Source of the DNA: CAVORD01 sp963698535
GTDB lineage: Bacteria; Bacteroidota; Bacteroidia; Bacteroidales; VadinHA17
Reading direction: 5' to 3'
DNA length: 64,000 nt
Assembly: GCA_963698535.1 (NCBI GenBank)
Contig: CAVORD010000001.1
Location: forward strand, 1,426,001 to 1,490,000
Positions within the stretch are counted from its first letter, which is position 1; each line of letters opens with the position of its first letter. The notes under the pieces are model-generated. The model saw nothing but the letters and a program-made list of their open reading frames with translations, made no database searches and was not told where the DNA came from. Positions 15,899 to 23,329 of the stretch are shown here, piece after piece. Both the position numbers and the translations under genes were made by a program.

Positions 15899-16614
15899 AT
15901 ACTGTCCTGTTTCCCCAGATATTGATTGTGAAGCATCTTTAGCCTTTCAAGATCAATATTTGTTACTCGTGGTGCAGGTGGTTCATACTTCTCAGGCAAA
16001 CCATTAACCATCATATAGATCAGTCCGGGAATAAATGTTATCGGGTTAAATCCTACCATCCTGTCAGATGGGATCCCTCCTCTCTCATATGCCTGAGTTT
16101 TCTGCTGCTGCCGCAGAAGTTCATAATTTGTCAGCGGATCGCCAAGCTCATTAGCCCCGGCCAATCCCTGATAAACCGAAACAGAAATATTATTTCTGGC
16201 ATTAACAACGGACTCCTCTGTTGATGGCTCATATTTTAAGATCTCGGCTTTAAGGTTACCAATTCGGGGATTGATTATGACCTCTCCAACTGCGATGGTA
16301 TCGGTATAAAGAAATATACCTGCAAGATACTCTCTTGCCATAAGAGAATCGGGAACATGATAAACCATGGTAGAATAACCTATTACAGAAAAAATAATAG
16401 TGTCGCCACTATTTATCAGGGTTGCAAACTGACCAGCTTCATTTGTAATTCCTGAATGACCCGCTGAGTTTATGAAATGTGCATTAGTAATCGGGATGTG
16501 GGTTTCGGCATCCATAACAACACCATTTAAAAGGACACTTCTCTTCTGACCCAAAATGGAGAATGGATTAATGACCAAAAATGCAATAACAAAAAGAAGG
16601 TATTTAACCATCAC
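15889..16614 (-). CDS. Exported protein with carboxypeptidase-regulatory-like domain
   Basis: A 241-residue protein with a signal peptide (residues 1-22) and an N-terminal CarboxypepD_reg-like beta-sandwich, about residues 27-115 (LNGVVMDAETHIPITNAHF, ITNEAGQFATL, IIFSVIGYSTM). The rest is helical with no family that I recognise. In Bacteroidota this domain precedes TonB-dependent receptors or stands alone in periplasmic proteins. The ATG overlaps the nitroreductase stop by 4 bases, so both are in one transcript with sod upstream. Function unknown. Confidence 0.75.
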   Translation of the reverse strand: MMVKYLLFVIAFLVINPFSILGQKRSVLLNGVVMDAETHIPITNAHFINSAGHSGITNEAGQFATLINSGDTIIFSVIGYSTMVYHVPDSLMAREYLAGIFLYTDTIAVGEVIINPRIGNLKAEILKYEPSTEESVVNARNNISVSVYQGLAGANELGDPLTNYELLRQQQKTQAYERGGIPSDRMVGFNPITFIPGLIYMMVNGLPEKYEPPAPRVTNIDLERLKMLHNQYLGKQDSIKK

Positions 16615-17186
16615 TCAATTTTAAGAATAAGCTCATCCAACGATCGTTTGGGAACATGATGCACTTCATCCTTATCCCGCCAGTACTTAATATTACCATC
16701 TGCCACCTCTTCAATAACAACTTTCTCCACCGGGTATCCCAGGGCAATTACCAGAAGTACTTCATAGCGCTCTTCAATTTGAAAGTCTCTTCTTATATCT
16801 TCCCTTCTTATGGATGCTATCATGCAGGCCCCGATATCTTTCTCTGCTGCTGCCAGTACAACAGTCTGAGCGGCAATACCAAGATCGGTAAGAAACCCGG
16901 ACCCTGCATTGTTATCACCAAGGAGAATAATATATGCTACAGGCCTTTCACCCTTAACTGGTCCGGCCCAGTCCTTCAGGTAACCAGCCCAGGCCGTTGA
17001 TGGGAAAAGCATGTTGCATTTCTCCGGCGACTTTACAATTATAAATTTCAAAGGTTGTTTGTTCGCTCCCGTTGGTGCAAACCTTGCAGTATCGACAAGT
17101 TGAATAAGATCATGCTCATCGATCCTGCGGCTTTCATCAAAGCGCCTGAAACTCCTTGTTTTCTTCACTAAGGAATAGAAATCCAT
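16611..17186 (-). CDS. Nitroreductase-family protein
   Basis: FMN-dependent oxidoreductase fold, about 191 residues from the ATG at 17184-17186 (MDFYSLVKKTRSFRRFDES); an in-frame ATG 24 bases earlier is possible. FMN-contact segments are visible: RSFRRF near the start, DTARFAPTGANKQPLKFIIV, and IGACMIASIRRED with ALGYPVEKV late. Substrate is unknown; the family reduces nitro compounds, quinones or flavins with NAD(P)H. It lies 33 bases after sod on the same strand and overlaps the next gene by 4 bases, so an oxidative or redox stress operon is plausible. Confidence 0.87.
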   Translation of the reverse strand: MDFYSLVKKTRSFRRFDESRRIDEHDLIQLVDTARFAPTGANKQPLKFIIVKSPEKCNMLFPSTAWAGYLKDWAGPVKGERPVAYIILLGDNNAGSGFLTDLGIAAQTVVLAAAEKDIGACMIASIRREDIRRDFQIEERYEVLLVIALGYPVEKVVIEEVADGNIKYWRDKDEVHHVPKRSLDELILKIE

Positions 17187-17219
17187 CACCTCTTTATTAA
17201 TGAATACCAAATTATTGTT

Positions 17220-17795
17220 TTACATCCTTTTACCAACAATATCCCAGTCGACGATTTTCCAAAAAGATTCAATGTAGTTAGCCCTGTTATTTCTGTAGTC
17301 GATATAATACGCATGTTCCCAAACATCGCATGTTAAGAGGGGCTTCAATCCTTTTGTCAGCGGGTTGCCTGCATTAGGTTCCTGGTAAACAGAGAGGCGG
17401 CCGCTGCTGTCGGCTGCAAGCCATGCCCATCCCGATCCAAACAGCGTGGCAGCTGATTTTGAAAACTCCTCTTTAAAATTCTGAAAAGAGCCAAACGACT
17501 CTTCTATAGCTTCGCCAATATGCCCTGAGGGTTCTCTTTTCCCCTTTGGCGAGAATGCTTCAAAATAGAAGGTGTGATTCCATATCTGAGCCGCATTATT
17601 AAAAATGGAGCCATCGGAATTCATTATTATCTCCTCAAGTGTTGCCTTTTCGAGAGATGTGCCGGCTATAAGCTTATTCAGATTGTTAACATAAGCCTGA
17701 TGGTGCTTCCCATGGTGGAATTCCAATGTTTCCTGACTCAATGTTGGTGAGAGTCCTGACAATGGATACTTTAATTCTGGCAATTCAATTTTCAT
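17220..17795 (-). CDS. sodB: Superoxide dismutase, Fe type
   Basis: Detoxifies superoxide in the cytoplasm. Of the 191 residues the metal ligands are His27, His74, Asp157 and His161 (EFHHGKHH, QIWNHTFYF, DVWEHAYYIDYRN). Gln70 in the NNAAQIWNH segment is the Fe-type or cambialistic position; Mn enzymes normally carry this Gln elsewhere. Length and both domains are complete. It leads an apparent operon with the nitroreductase and the regulatory-domain protein, and a promoter element is found 41 bases upstream. Confidence 0.95.
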   Translation of the reverse strand: MKIELPELKYPLSGLSPTLSQETLEFHHGKHHQAYVNNLNKLIAGTSLEKATLEEIIMNSDGSIFNNAAQIWNHTFYFEAFSPKGKREPSGHIGEAIEESFGSFQNFKEEFSKSAATLFGSGWAWLAADSSGRLSVYQEPNAGNPLTKGLKPLLTCDVWEHAYYIDYRNNRANYIESFWKIVDWDIVGKRM

Positions 17796-17835
17796 AATAT
17801 ATATGTTAGGTTTCTTTCCGATTGGGGTATTTATT

Positions 17836-17843
17836 CAAAAATA
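17836..17843 (-). promoter_or_regulatory. Promoter -7 element for sod
   Basis: Minus-strand TATTTTTG matches TAnnTTTG, with a leader of about 34 bases to the sod ATG. Confidence 0.45.
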
Positions 17844-17931
17844 CGAATTCCACAGCATATTACTATCTTCCTGATTCTATCCATTAATGGTTATTTTTAC
17901 TCCCCTATTGCCACCTCTTGCTTTTCAAAAT

Positions 17932-19269
17932 ATGAAACCAGGTGTAAACAGAAGTATCCTCAGGCTTGCGATACCAAACATAATCAGCAACATAACCATC
18001 CCGCTTCTCGGCATTGTTGATATTGCTTTAATGGGACATCTGGGTAGCGATGATTATATTGGAGCCATAGCTCTGGGTGCCCTTATTTTTAACTTTATTT
18101 ATTGGGGCTTCGGATTTCTAAGGATGGGTACCAGTGGCTTTACGGCACAAGCCTGGGGAAGGAGGGATCTTCCGGAGACATTTCATATTCTTACCAAAGC
18201 AACATTGATCGGCATCGCCGGTGGTATTTTTCTTTTGCTTATTCAGAAACCTATCTCCACAATCGGTTTTGGATTAATAAAGGGCGAGCCACAGGTTGAG
18301 TCCCTGGCTCTGGAGTATTTCAGGATCAGGATATGGGCTGCTCCGGCCACCCTGGGCCAGTATGCTATTCTCGGATGGTTTATTGGCATGCAGAATGCCC
18401 GCTTTCCGATGATTGTGGCTATAGCTTCCAATATCTTCAACGTTATATTCAGCTATACCCTTGTTGTATATGCCCATATGGGTACCGCGGGTGTGGCGCT
18501 GGGAACAGTTATTGCACAATATCTGGGGCTTCTCCTTTCTGTTTTACTCTTTATGCTCTATTACAGTCGTTTGACAAAATATCTTAATCTGGCAAGGGCC
18601 TTCAGACTAAAGGACCTTAAGATTTTTATGAATGTCAACAAGGATATCTTTATCAGAACCATGTGTCTGGTTATCGTATTTTCTTACTTCACCGCCAGAA
18701 GTGCAAGTATTGACGCAGGCGGAGAGGGCCGGGAGACGATCCTGGCAGTCAACTCCCTGCTGATGGAGTTTTTTATGTTCTTCTCATTTTTGATCGATGG
18801 TCTCGCATATGCCGGCGAGGCTCTTTCCGGGAGATATATCGGTGCTGCAAGCAAACAAAATCTTGGGAAAATGGTCAGGACAATATTCATTTGGGGCGGG
18901 GTCACAGGGTTGGTTTTTGCCCTGATATATCTTTTTGCAGGAAGCAATATACTAATGCTTCTGACTAATAATAAAGAAGTTATAAATAATGCTAAGCCAT
19001 ACATCTTCTGGATGGTGGCTATACCGCTGATCTCTTTCCCTGCTTTCCTGTGGGATGGTATCTACATTGGTGCAACAGCAGGCAGTGCAATGAGAAATTC
19101 TATGCTTATTTCAACATTAATTATATTTTTTCCTGCTTATTTTCTGATCAGGCCTGTAATTGGTAACCATGCCCTTTGGCTTGCCTTTATACTTTTCCTC
19201 CTATCACGGGGAGTCACGCTCTCGCTCATGGCCAAAAAGCATGTCTTCGAAAGGGTGGCAACAGAGTAA
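17932..19269 (+). CDS. MATE-family efflux transporter
   Basis: A 12-helix inner-membrane exporter of the DinF-like MATE branch, about 445 residues when started at the ATG 17932 (MKPGVNRSILRLAIPN), which is the usual family start; the frame is open for 15 more codons upstream. Family features are the IPLLGIVDIALMGHLGS segment of helix 1 and AWGRRDLPE after helix 3. These pumps export cationic drugs or metabolites by Na+ or H+ antiport. It converges on mqnD with a 9-base gap. Confidence 0.9.
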   Translation: MKPGVNRSILRLAIPNIISNITIPLLGIVDIALMGHLGSDDYIGAIALGALIFNFIYWGFGFLRMGTSGFTAQAWGRRDLPETFHILTKATLIGIAGGIFLLLIQKPISTIGFGLIKGEPQVESLALEYFRIRIWAAPATLGQYAILGWFIGMQNARFPMIVAIASNIFNVIFSYTLVVYAHMGTAGVALGTVIAQYLGLLLSVLLFMLYYSRLTKYLNLARAFRLKDLKIFMNVNKDIFIRTMCLVIVFSYFTARSASIDAGGEGRETILAVNSLLMEFFMFFSFLIDGLAYAGEALSGRYIGAASKQNLGKMVRTIFIWGGVTGLVFALIYLFAGSNILMLLTNNKEVINNAKPYIFWMVAIPLISFPAFLWDGIYIGATAGSAMRNSMLISTLIIFFPAYFLIRPVIGNHALWLAFILFLLSRGVTLSLMAKKHVFERVATE

Positions 19270-19278
19270 AATTGAGAA

Positions 19279-20115
19279 TTACTCTTCGTCAAGAAATATC
19301 CTGTCGGGAAGTTCCGGGATTGCATTCTTATTTGCTGCAATCTGGAATAGTGCCCTTACTGCACTCTTCCCCCCCGCTCCCATGGATCTTGTAAACTCAT
19401 TCACATAGAGTTTAATGTGTTTATTCATAACATCAGGGTCCATCTCCTGAGCGTTATCCTTAACGAAAGTAAAAGAGGATGAGCTATCGTGTTGTGCAAA
19501 GTCGATACTTCTACCAAGCACCCTGTTAACAGTATGAGCAATATGCTCAGGAATTCTTCTGTTAATTATTATTGCACCCAGAGGAATAGGGTGGTTTGTC
19601 TGTTTTGTCCATATCTCACCAAGATCGGCAATTTTTGAAAGGCCTTTACTCTCATAGGTGAATCTGCTTTCGTGTATTATAACACCTGCATCTACCTCAC
19701 CTCTGATAACAGCGTCTTCTATACTCGAGAATATTATCTCCTTCCTGTTTACTGCTTCGGGGAATGCAATTGAAAGCAACAGGTTTGCCGTGGTAAACTT
19801 ACCCGGGATGCCAATTACAGCCGATTCCAACTCATTTGGTTTGATCGGGGTTCTTGAGATCAACAGAGGGCCATTTTTATGACCCAAAGCGCTTCCGCAA
19901 TCCAGGATCAGATAGTCCTCAGCTAAAAAAGCATAGGCATGATAACTTACTTTTACGATATCGAGTTCGGCCATAAAGGAGCGTCTGTTAAGCTCCTCAA
20001 CGTCGGCAAGAACGTACTCAAACTCCAGCCCTTCGGTATCGATACGGCCATGTACCATGGCGTCGAAAATAAAGGTATCATTCGGACAGGGTGAGAACCC
20101 AAGTGAAAGTTTCAT
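19279..20115 (-). CDS. mqnD: 1,4-dihydroxy-6-naphthoate synthase
   Basis: Makes 1,4-dihydroxy-6-naphthoate from cyclic dehypoxanthine futalosine in the futalosine route to menaquinone. The 278-residue protein has a periplasmic-binding-protein fold with the family opening LGFSPCPNDTFIFDAMVHG, then KVSYHAYAFL, and GVIIHESRFTYE carrying the conserved His. Its ATG overlaps the mqnB stop by one base (TAATG), so the two steps are translationally coupled. Together they show that this organism makes menaquinone and respires anaerobically or at low oxygen. Confidence 0.95.
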   Translation of the reverse strand: MKLSLGFSPCPNDTFIFDAMVHGRIDTEGLEFEYVLADVEELNRRSFMAELDIVKVSYHAYAFLAEDYLILDCGSALGHKNGPLLISRTPIKPNELESAVIGIPGKFTTANLLLSIAFPEAVNRKEIIFSSIEDAVIRGEVDAGVIIHESRFTYESKGLSKIADLGEIWTKQTNHPIPLGAIIINRRIPEHIAHTVNRVLGRSIDFAQHDSSSSFTFVKDNAQEMDPDVMNKHIKLYVNEFTRSMGAGGKSAVRALFQIAANKNAIPELPDRIFLDEE

Positions 20116-20807
20116 TATTTATTCCCCAGTGATTTAAATATTCGCCCCATATTCTTTGCCAGACTATTAAGTGCCAGAGGTATTTCCCAGTTCCCTCTGT
20201 TCCTTGGTTCCACAAAATTGGAAACCGATCTGACTGCCATACATGGAATTTTTTCCAGTCTGCAAATATATAAAAAAACCGCACTCTCCATTGTTTCAAT
20301 GTCAGGATTGTATTTCCCCTTAAGCATATTGATTCTTTCAGGTGAACCGGAGACTGTGTTGACCGTAATAGCCGTCAGAGGCATTATCTCCTGCTGAAGG
20401 ATGTCAGACAGCTCTCTTTCTGCAAGGACCCACCCTTTTTCAAATGCTCCTTCAGATTGCTCCATTAACCCCGATTCAAAAATATCGATGAAACAACCAT
20501 TATTATCGATTCCAAAATCAGCGAATCTGTCCTTTATGATGTAACCAACCGATCCCGGGGGGATATCTCTCCTGAAGGAACCTGCTATCCCTGTATTTAC
20601 AACCATATCCGGTTTAGTGCCGCTTTTAAGCCTGTTCGTCAGACTATAGGATGAATGAACCATACCAATACCAGTTATAAGTGGTTCAATACTCATCCGT
20701 CCGTAATTAAAGGTTGTCAGATCTGAAGATCCGCTTAACAACCTTACAGTCTCTTTAAGCTCCAGTTCGGTAGCAGCAGTTAACAATATATTACCCGATA
20801 AACTCAT
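20115..20807 (-). CDS. mqnB: Futalosine hydrolase
   Basis: Releases hypoxanthine from futalosine in menaquinone synthesis. It belongs to the nucleoside phosphorylase/hydrolase fold, 230 residues: VVNTGIAGSF, then DRFADFGID, and the METE-like active-site segment PDIETMESAVFLYIC with the catalytic acids, plus RSVSNFVEPRNR at the end. The pairing with mqnD separates it from MTA/SAH nucleosidases of similar fold. No TAnnTTTG element was found just upstream. Confidence 0.93.
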   Translation of the reverse strand: MSLSGNILLTAATELELKETVRLLSGSSDLTTFNYGRMSIEPLITGIGMVHSSYSLTNRLKSGTKPDMVVNTGIAGSFRRDIPPGSVGYIIKDRFADFGIDNNGCFIDIFESGLMEQSEGAFEKGWVLAERELSDILQQEIMPLTAITVNTVSGSPERINMLKGKYNPDIETMESAVFLYICRLEKIPCMAVRSVSNFVEPRNRGNWEIPLALNSLAKNMGRIFKSLGNK

Positions 20808-20900
20808 TTCTCTCAGTATCTATACAACATTATATTAAAGATATTGTTTTATTCTTGAATTTGGAGCATCTTTATAATACCTAACAATAGTTTGAAAAGG

Positions 20901-21317
20901 ATGATTTTTATTACCAGACGAGAAAGGTTCAGTGCTGCACACAGAATGTTTTCCCCGGAACTGTCAGATTCCGAGAACCTTGAGATATATGGTAAATGCT
21001 CTAATCCAAACTGGCACGGACATAACTATATACTTTATGTAACAATTAAGGGTGAGGTTGATCCCAGGATCGGTTTCCTGATGAATATCACCAAATTGAA
21101 GTCGATTATCAAGGACCATGTTATTGATATTATTGATCACAAGAACATTAACATTGATGTTGACTTTATGTCGGGGAAAATAGCAACCACTGAGAATATC
21201 GCGATTGCAATCTGGGAAAAACTGGAACCGGTAATAAGTAAGGAAAATGTAATTCTTCATTGCGTAAGGCTTGAAGAGACGGAAAATAATTTTATCGAAT
21301 ATTATGGCAAAGATTAA
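20901..21317 (+). CDS. queD: 6-carboxytetrahydropterin synthase / 6-pyruvoyl-tetrahydropterin synthase family
   Basis: Converts dihydroneopterin triphosphate, the product of the next gene's enzyme, towards queuosine (or tetrahydrobiopterin). Zn ligands are the His of FSAAHRM and the two of NWHGHNY; the catalytic Cys is in YGKCSNPNW; LEET near the end contacts the pterin. I chose the ATG at 20901; an in-frame TTG nine bases earlier is possible. It overlaps folE. QueD is the more common role in bacteria, but the longer insertion around residues 60-95 also fits PTPS enzymes. Confidence 0.88.
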   Translation: MIFITRRERFSAAHRMFSPELSDSENLEIYGKCSNPNWHGHNYILYVTIKGEVDPRIGFLMNITKLKSIIKDHVIDIIDHKNINIDVDFMSGKIATTENIAIAIWEKLEPVISKENVILHCVRLEETENNFIEYYGKD

Positions 21318-21948
21318 GAAGGTGAACCACGGATCAAATAAAATGGCCGAAAGATATAACATGATCGAGACCTGGGATGAAGCCACTTTGACTGAAATGG
21401 CAGATATCTACAAAAGGATACTCGAGCTCATTGGTGAGGATCCTAAAAGGGAGGGATTGGCACAAACCCCTGTTAGAGTTGCAAAAGCTTTGACTTTTTT
21501 GACTCAGGGATACTATCATGACCCTGTTGAGATTCTCACTTCTGCAATGTTCAAAGAGGAATACAGGCAAATGGTAATTGTTAAGGATATTGACCTCTAT
21601 TCGATGTGTGAGCACCATATGCTACCCTTCTTCGGGAAGGCTCACGTTGCATATATTCCCGATGGATACATAACAGGATTAAGTAAAATTGCGAGAGTTG
21701 TAGAGACCTACTCCAGGAGGCTGCAGGTACAGGAGAGGCTTACAACACAGATAAGGAACTGCATACAGGATACCCTTAAACCCCTGGGCGTAGCCGTCGT
21801 AATAGAAGCTCAGCATATGTGCATGCAAATAAGGGGTGTACAGAAACAAAACTCAGTTACAACGACCTCTGCATTTTCCGGATGTTTCCTCAATAATCTG
21901 CCAACACGTGAGGAGTTTATTCACCTTACCGGTATGAATCTCAGATAG
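21304..21948 (+). CDS. folE: GTP cyclohydrolase I
   Basis: Opens GTP to dihydroneopterin triphosphate, the entry point of folate, queuosine and biopterin synthesis. Active-site segments are SMCEHHMLPFFGKAHVAYIP (Zn Cys and His), YSRRLQVQERLT and the second Zn Cys in AQHMCMQIRG. The ATG at 21304 overlaps queD by 14 bases; an ATG at 21343 just behind the queD stop is also possible. Pairing with queD on one transcript suggests that the product flows to the tetrahydropterin branch. Confidence 0.94.
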   Translation: MAKIKKVNHGSNKMAERYNMIETWDEATLTEMADIYKRILELIGEDPKREGLAQTPVRVAKALTFLTQGYYHDPVEILTSAMFKEEYRQMVIVKDIDLYSMCEHHMLPFFGKAHVAYIPDGYITGLSKIARVVETYSRRLQVQERLTTQIRNCIQDTLKPLGVAVVIEAQHMCMQIRGVQKQNSVTTTSAFSGCFLNNLPTREEFIHLTGMNLR

Positions 21949-21965
21949 GATCGACTACTTTTTTT

Positions 21966-21973
21966 TATATTTG
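21966..21973 (+). promoter_or_regulatory. Promoter -7 element for fabD
   Basis: TATATTTG, a full match to TAnnTTTG, 30 bases upstream of the fabD ATG and just after the folE stop. Confidence 0.55.
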
Positions 21974-22003
21974 CAGCGCATAAGTTTAACTTAAACCCGG
22001 TTT

Positions 22004-22888
22004 ATGAACGCATATCTATTCCCTGGTCAGGGGGCACAATTTGTTGGAATGGGGCAGGATCTTTACAATAACTATCCGGAAGCCCGTAAAATGTTTGAAA
22101 AAGCCAATGAAATACTTGGTTTCAGAATAACCGATCTGATGTTTTCCGGTACTGATGAAGATCTAAGGCAAACGAAGGTAACCCAACCTGCTATATTCCT
22201 CCACTCAACAATTCTGGCTTTCACTCTGGGTGACAGGTTCAAGCCCGATATGGTTGCAGGTCATTCACTTGGGGAATTCTCTGCACTTGTGGCTTCCGGG
22301 GCTATTGATTTTGAAGATGGGCTTAAGCTGGTGTTTAAGAGAGCAATGGCCATGCAGAAAGCATGTGAGAGAACGCCTTCAACTATGGCAGCAATCCTGG
22401 GTCTCGACGATAGTGTTGTTGAAGAGGTATGTAATTCGATCGATGCGGTTGTTGTTCCTGCCAACTACAACAGCCCCGGTCAGCTGGTCATTTCAGGGTC
22501 TGAAGAGGGTATTGACCAGGCAATTGAGATTCTCAAGGAGAGAGGTGCCAAGAGAGCTTTGAAGCTGGCTGTAGGTGGTGCTTTTCACTCACCCCTTATG
22601 GAACCGGCGCGTCTCGAACTGGAGGAGGCAATAAAGTCAACTACTTTCCACAAGCCAGTTTGTCCTGTTTATCAAAATGTTAATGCATTACCTGAGACCA
22701 TTGCTGACAAGATAAAAGATAACCTTGTCCTTCAGCTTACCTCACCAGTAAGGTGGACCCAGACGATAATCAGAATGTCGGCTGACGGAGCAAAGAGATA
22801 TACCGAAGTAGGGCCCGGAAATGTGTTGCAGGGTCTTGTGAAAAAGATCGACAAGGAGGCAGAAACGGAGAGTGCAGCGGTTAGTTAA
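22004..22888 (+). CDS. fabD: Malonyl-CoA:ACP transacylase
   Basis: Loads malonate onto acyl carrier protein for fatty acid synthesis. 294 residues with the opening FPGQGAQFVGMG, the nucleophile Ser88 in GHSLGEFSAL, the substrate Arg in FKRAMAMQ and the catalytic His in GAFHSPLM. Complete and of normal length. It has its own promoter and converges on osmC. No other fab genes are adjacent. Confidence 0.96.
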   Translation: MNAYLFPGQGAQFVGMGQDLYNNYPEARKMFEKANEILGFRITDLMFSGTDEDLRQTKVTQPAIFLHSTILAFTLGDRFKPDMVAGHSLGEFSALVASGAIDFEDGLKLVFKRAMAMQKACERTPSTMAAILGLDDSVVEEVCNSIDAVVVPANYNSPGQLVISGSEEGIDQAIEILKERGAKRALKLAVGGAFHSPLMEPARLELEEAIKSTTFHKPVCPVYQNVNALPETIADKIKDNLVLQLTSPVRWTQTIIRMSADGAKRYTEVGPGNVLQGLVKKIDKEAETESAAVS

Positions 22889-22911
22889 GGGATAGTATAA
22901 AATAATCCCTT
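22887..22911. terminator. Possible terminator between fabD and osmC
   Basis: A 7-base stem AAGGGAT / ATCCCTT with an 11-base A/T loop in the 26-base convergent gap. Neither side has a long T run, so confidence is low. Confidence 0.35.
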
Positions 22912-22914
22912 ATT

Positions 22915-23319
22915 TCAGAACCGGAGTGTTACATTTTGAAACAGTTCCGCCTTAAGAGACCTGGAAACCGGGCATGTTTTAACACAGTACTCTAGAATTT
23001 TGCGTTGCTTCTCAGTATATTCTCTGCCTGTGAAATCATATTCTATCCTGATCTCACCCACCGCACGAGGGTTATCAGTCATTATCTTTGTTACAGAGCA
23101 AGTTGCCCCATCGATAGAGAAATTGTGCTCCTCTGCAGCTATTCCCATTATGGTGAATATGCAACTGCCAAGGGCACTGGAAAGCAAATCCGTGGGTGAA
23201 AAAAATTCGCCCTTACCCTTGTTATCAACAGGGGCATCTGTAATAATCACCTCCCTGGATCTGGTATGAACTGCCCTGGTTCTTAAGTTGCCTGTATAAG
23301 TTATTTCTGATGTGCTCAT
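22915..23319 (-). CDS. OsmC-family peroxiredoxin-like protein
   Basis: A 134-residue OsmC/Ohr-fold protein. The two redox cysteines of the family are visible in SALGSCIFTIMG (about residue 53) and YCVKTCPVSRSL (about 114-118), which suit reduction of organic hydroperoxides by a thiol mechanism. It starts 10 bases behind the large PEP-synthase-like gene on the same strand, so it may be the last gene of that operon. Substrate unknown. Confidence 0.88.
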   Translation of the reverse strand: MSTSEITYTGNLRTRAVHTRSREVIITDAPVDNKGKGEFFSPTDLLSSALGSCIFTIMGIAAEEHNFSIDGATCSVTKIMTDNPRAVGEIRIEYDFTGREYTEKQRKILEYCVKTCPVSRSLKAELFQNVTLRF

Positions 23320-23329
23320 AATTCAAAGA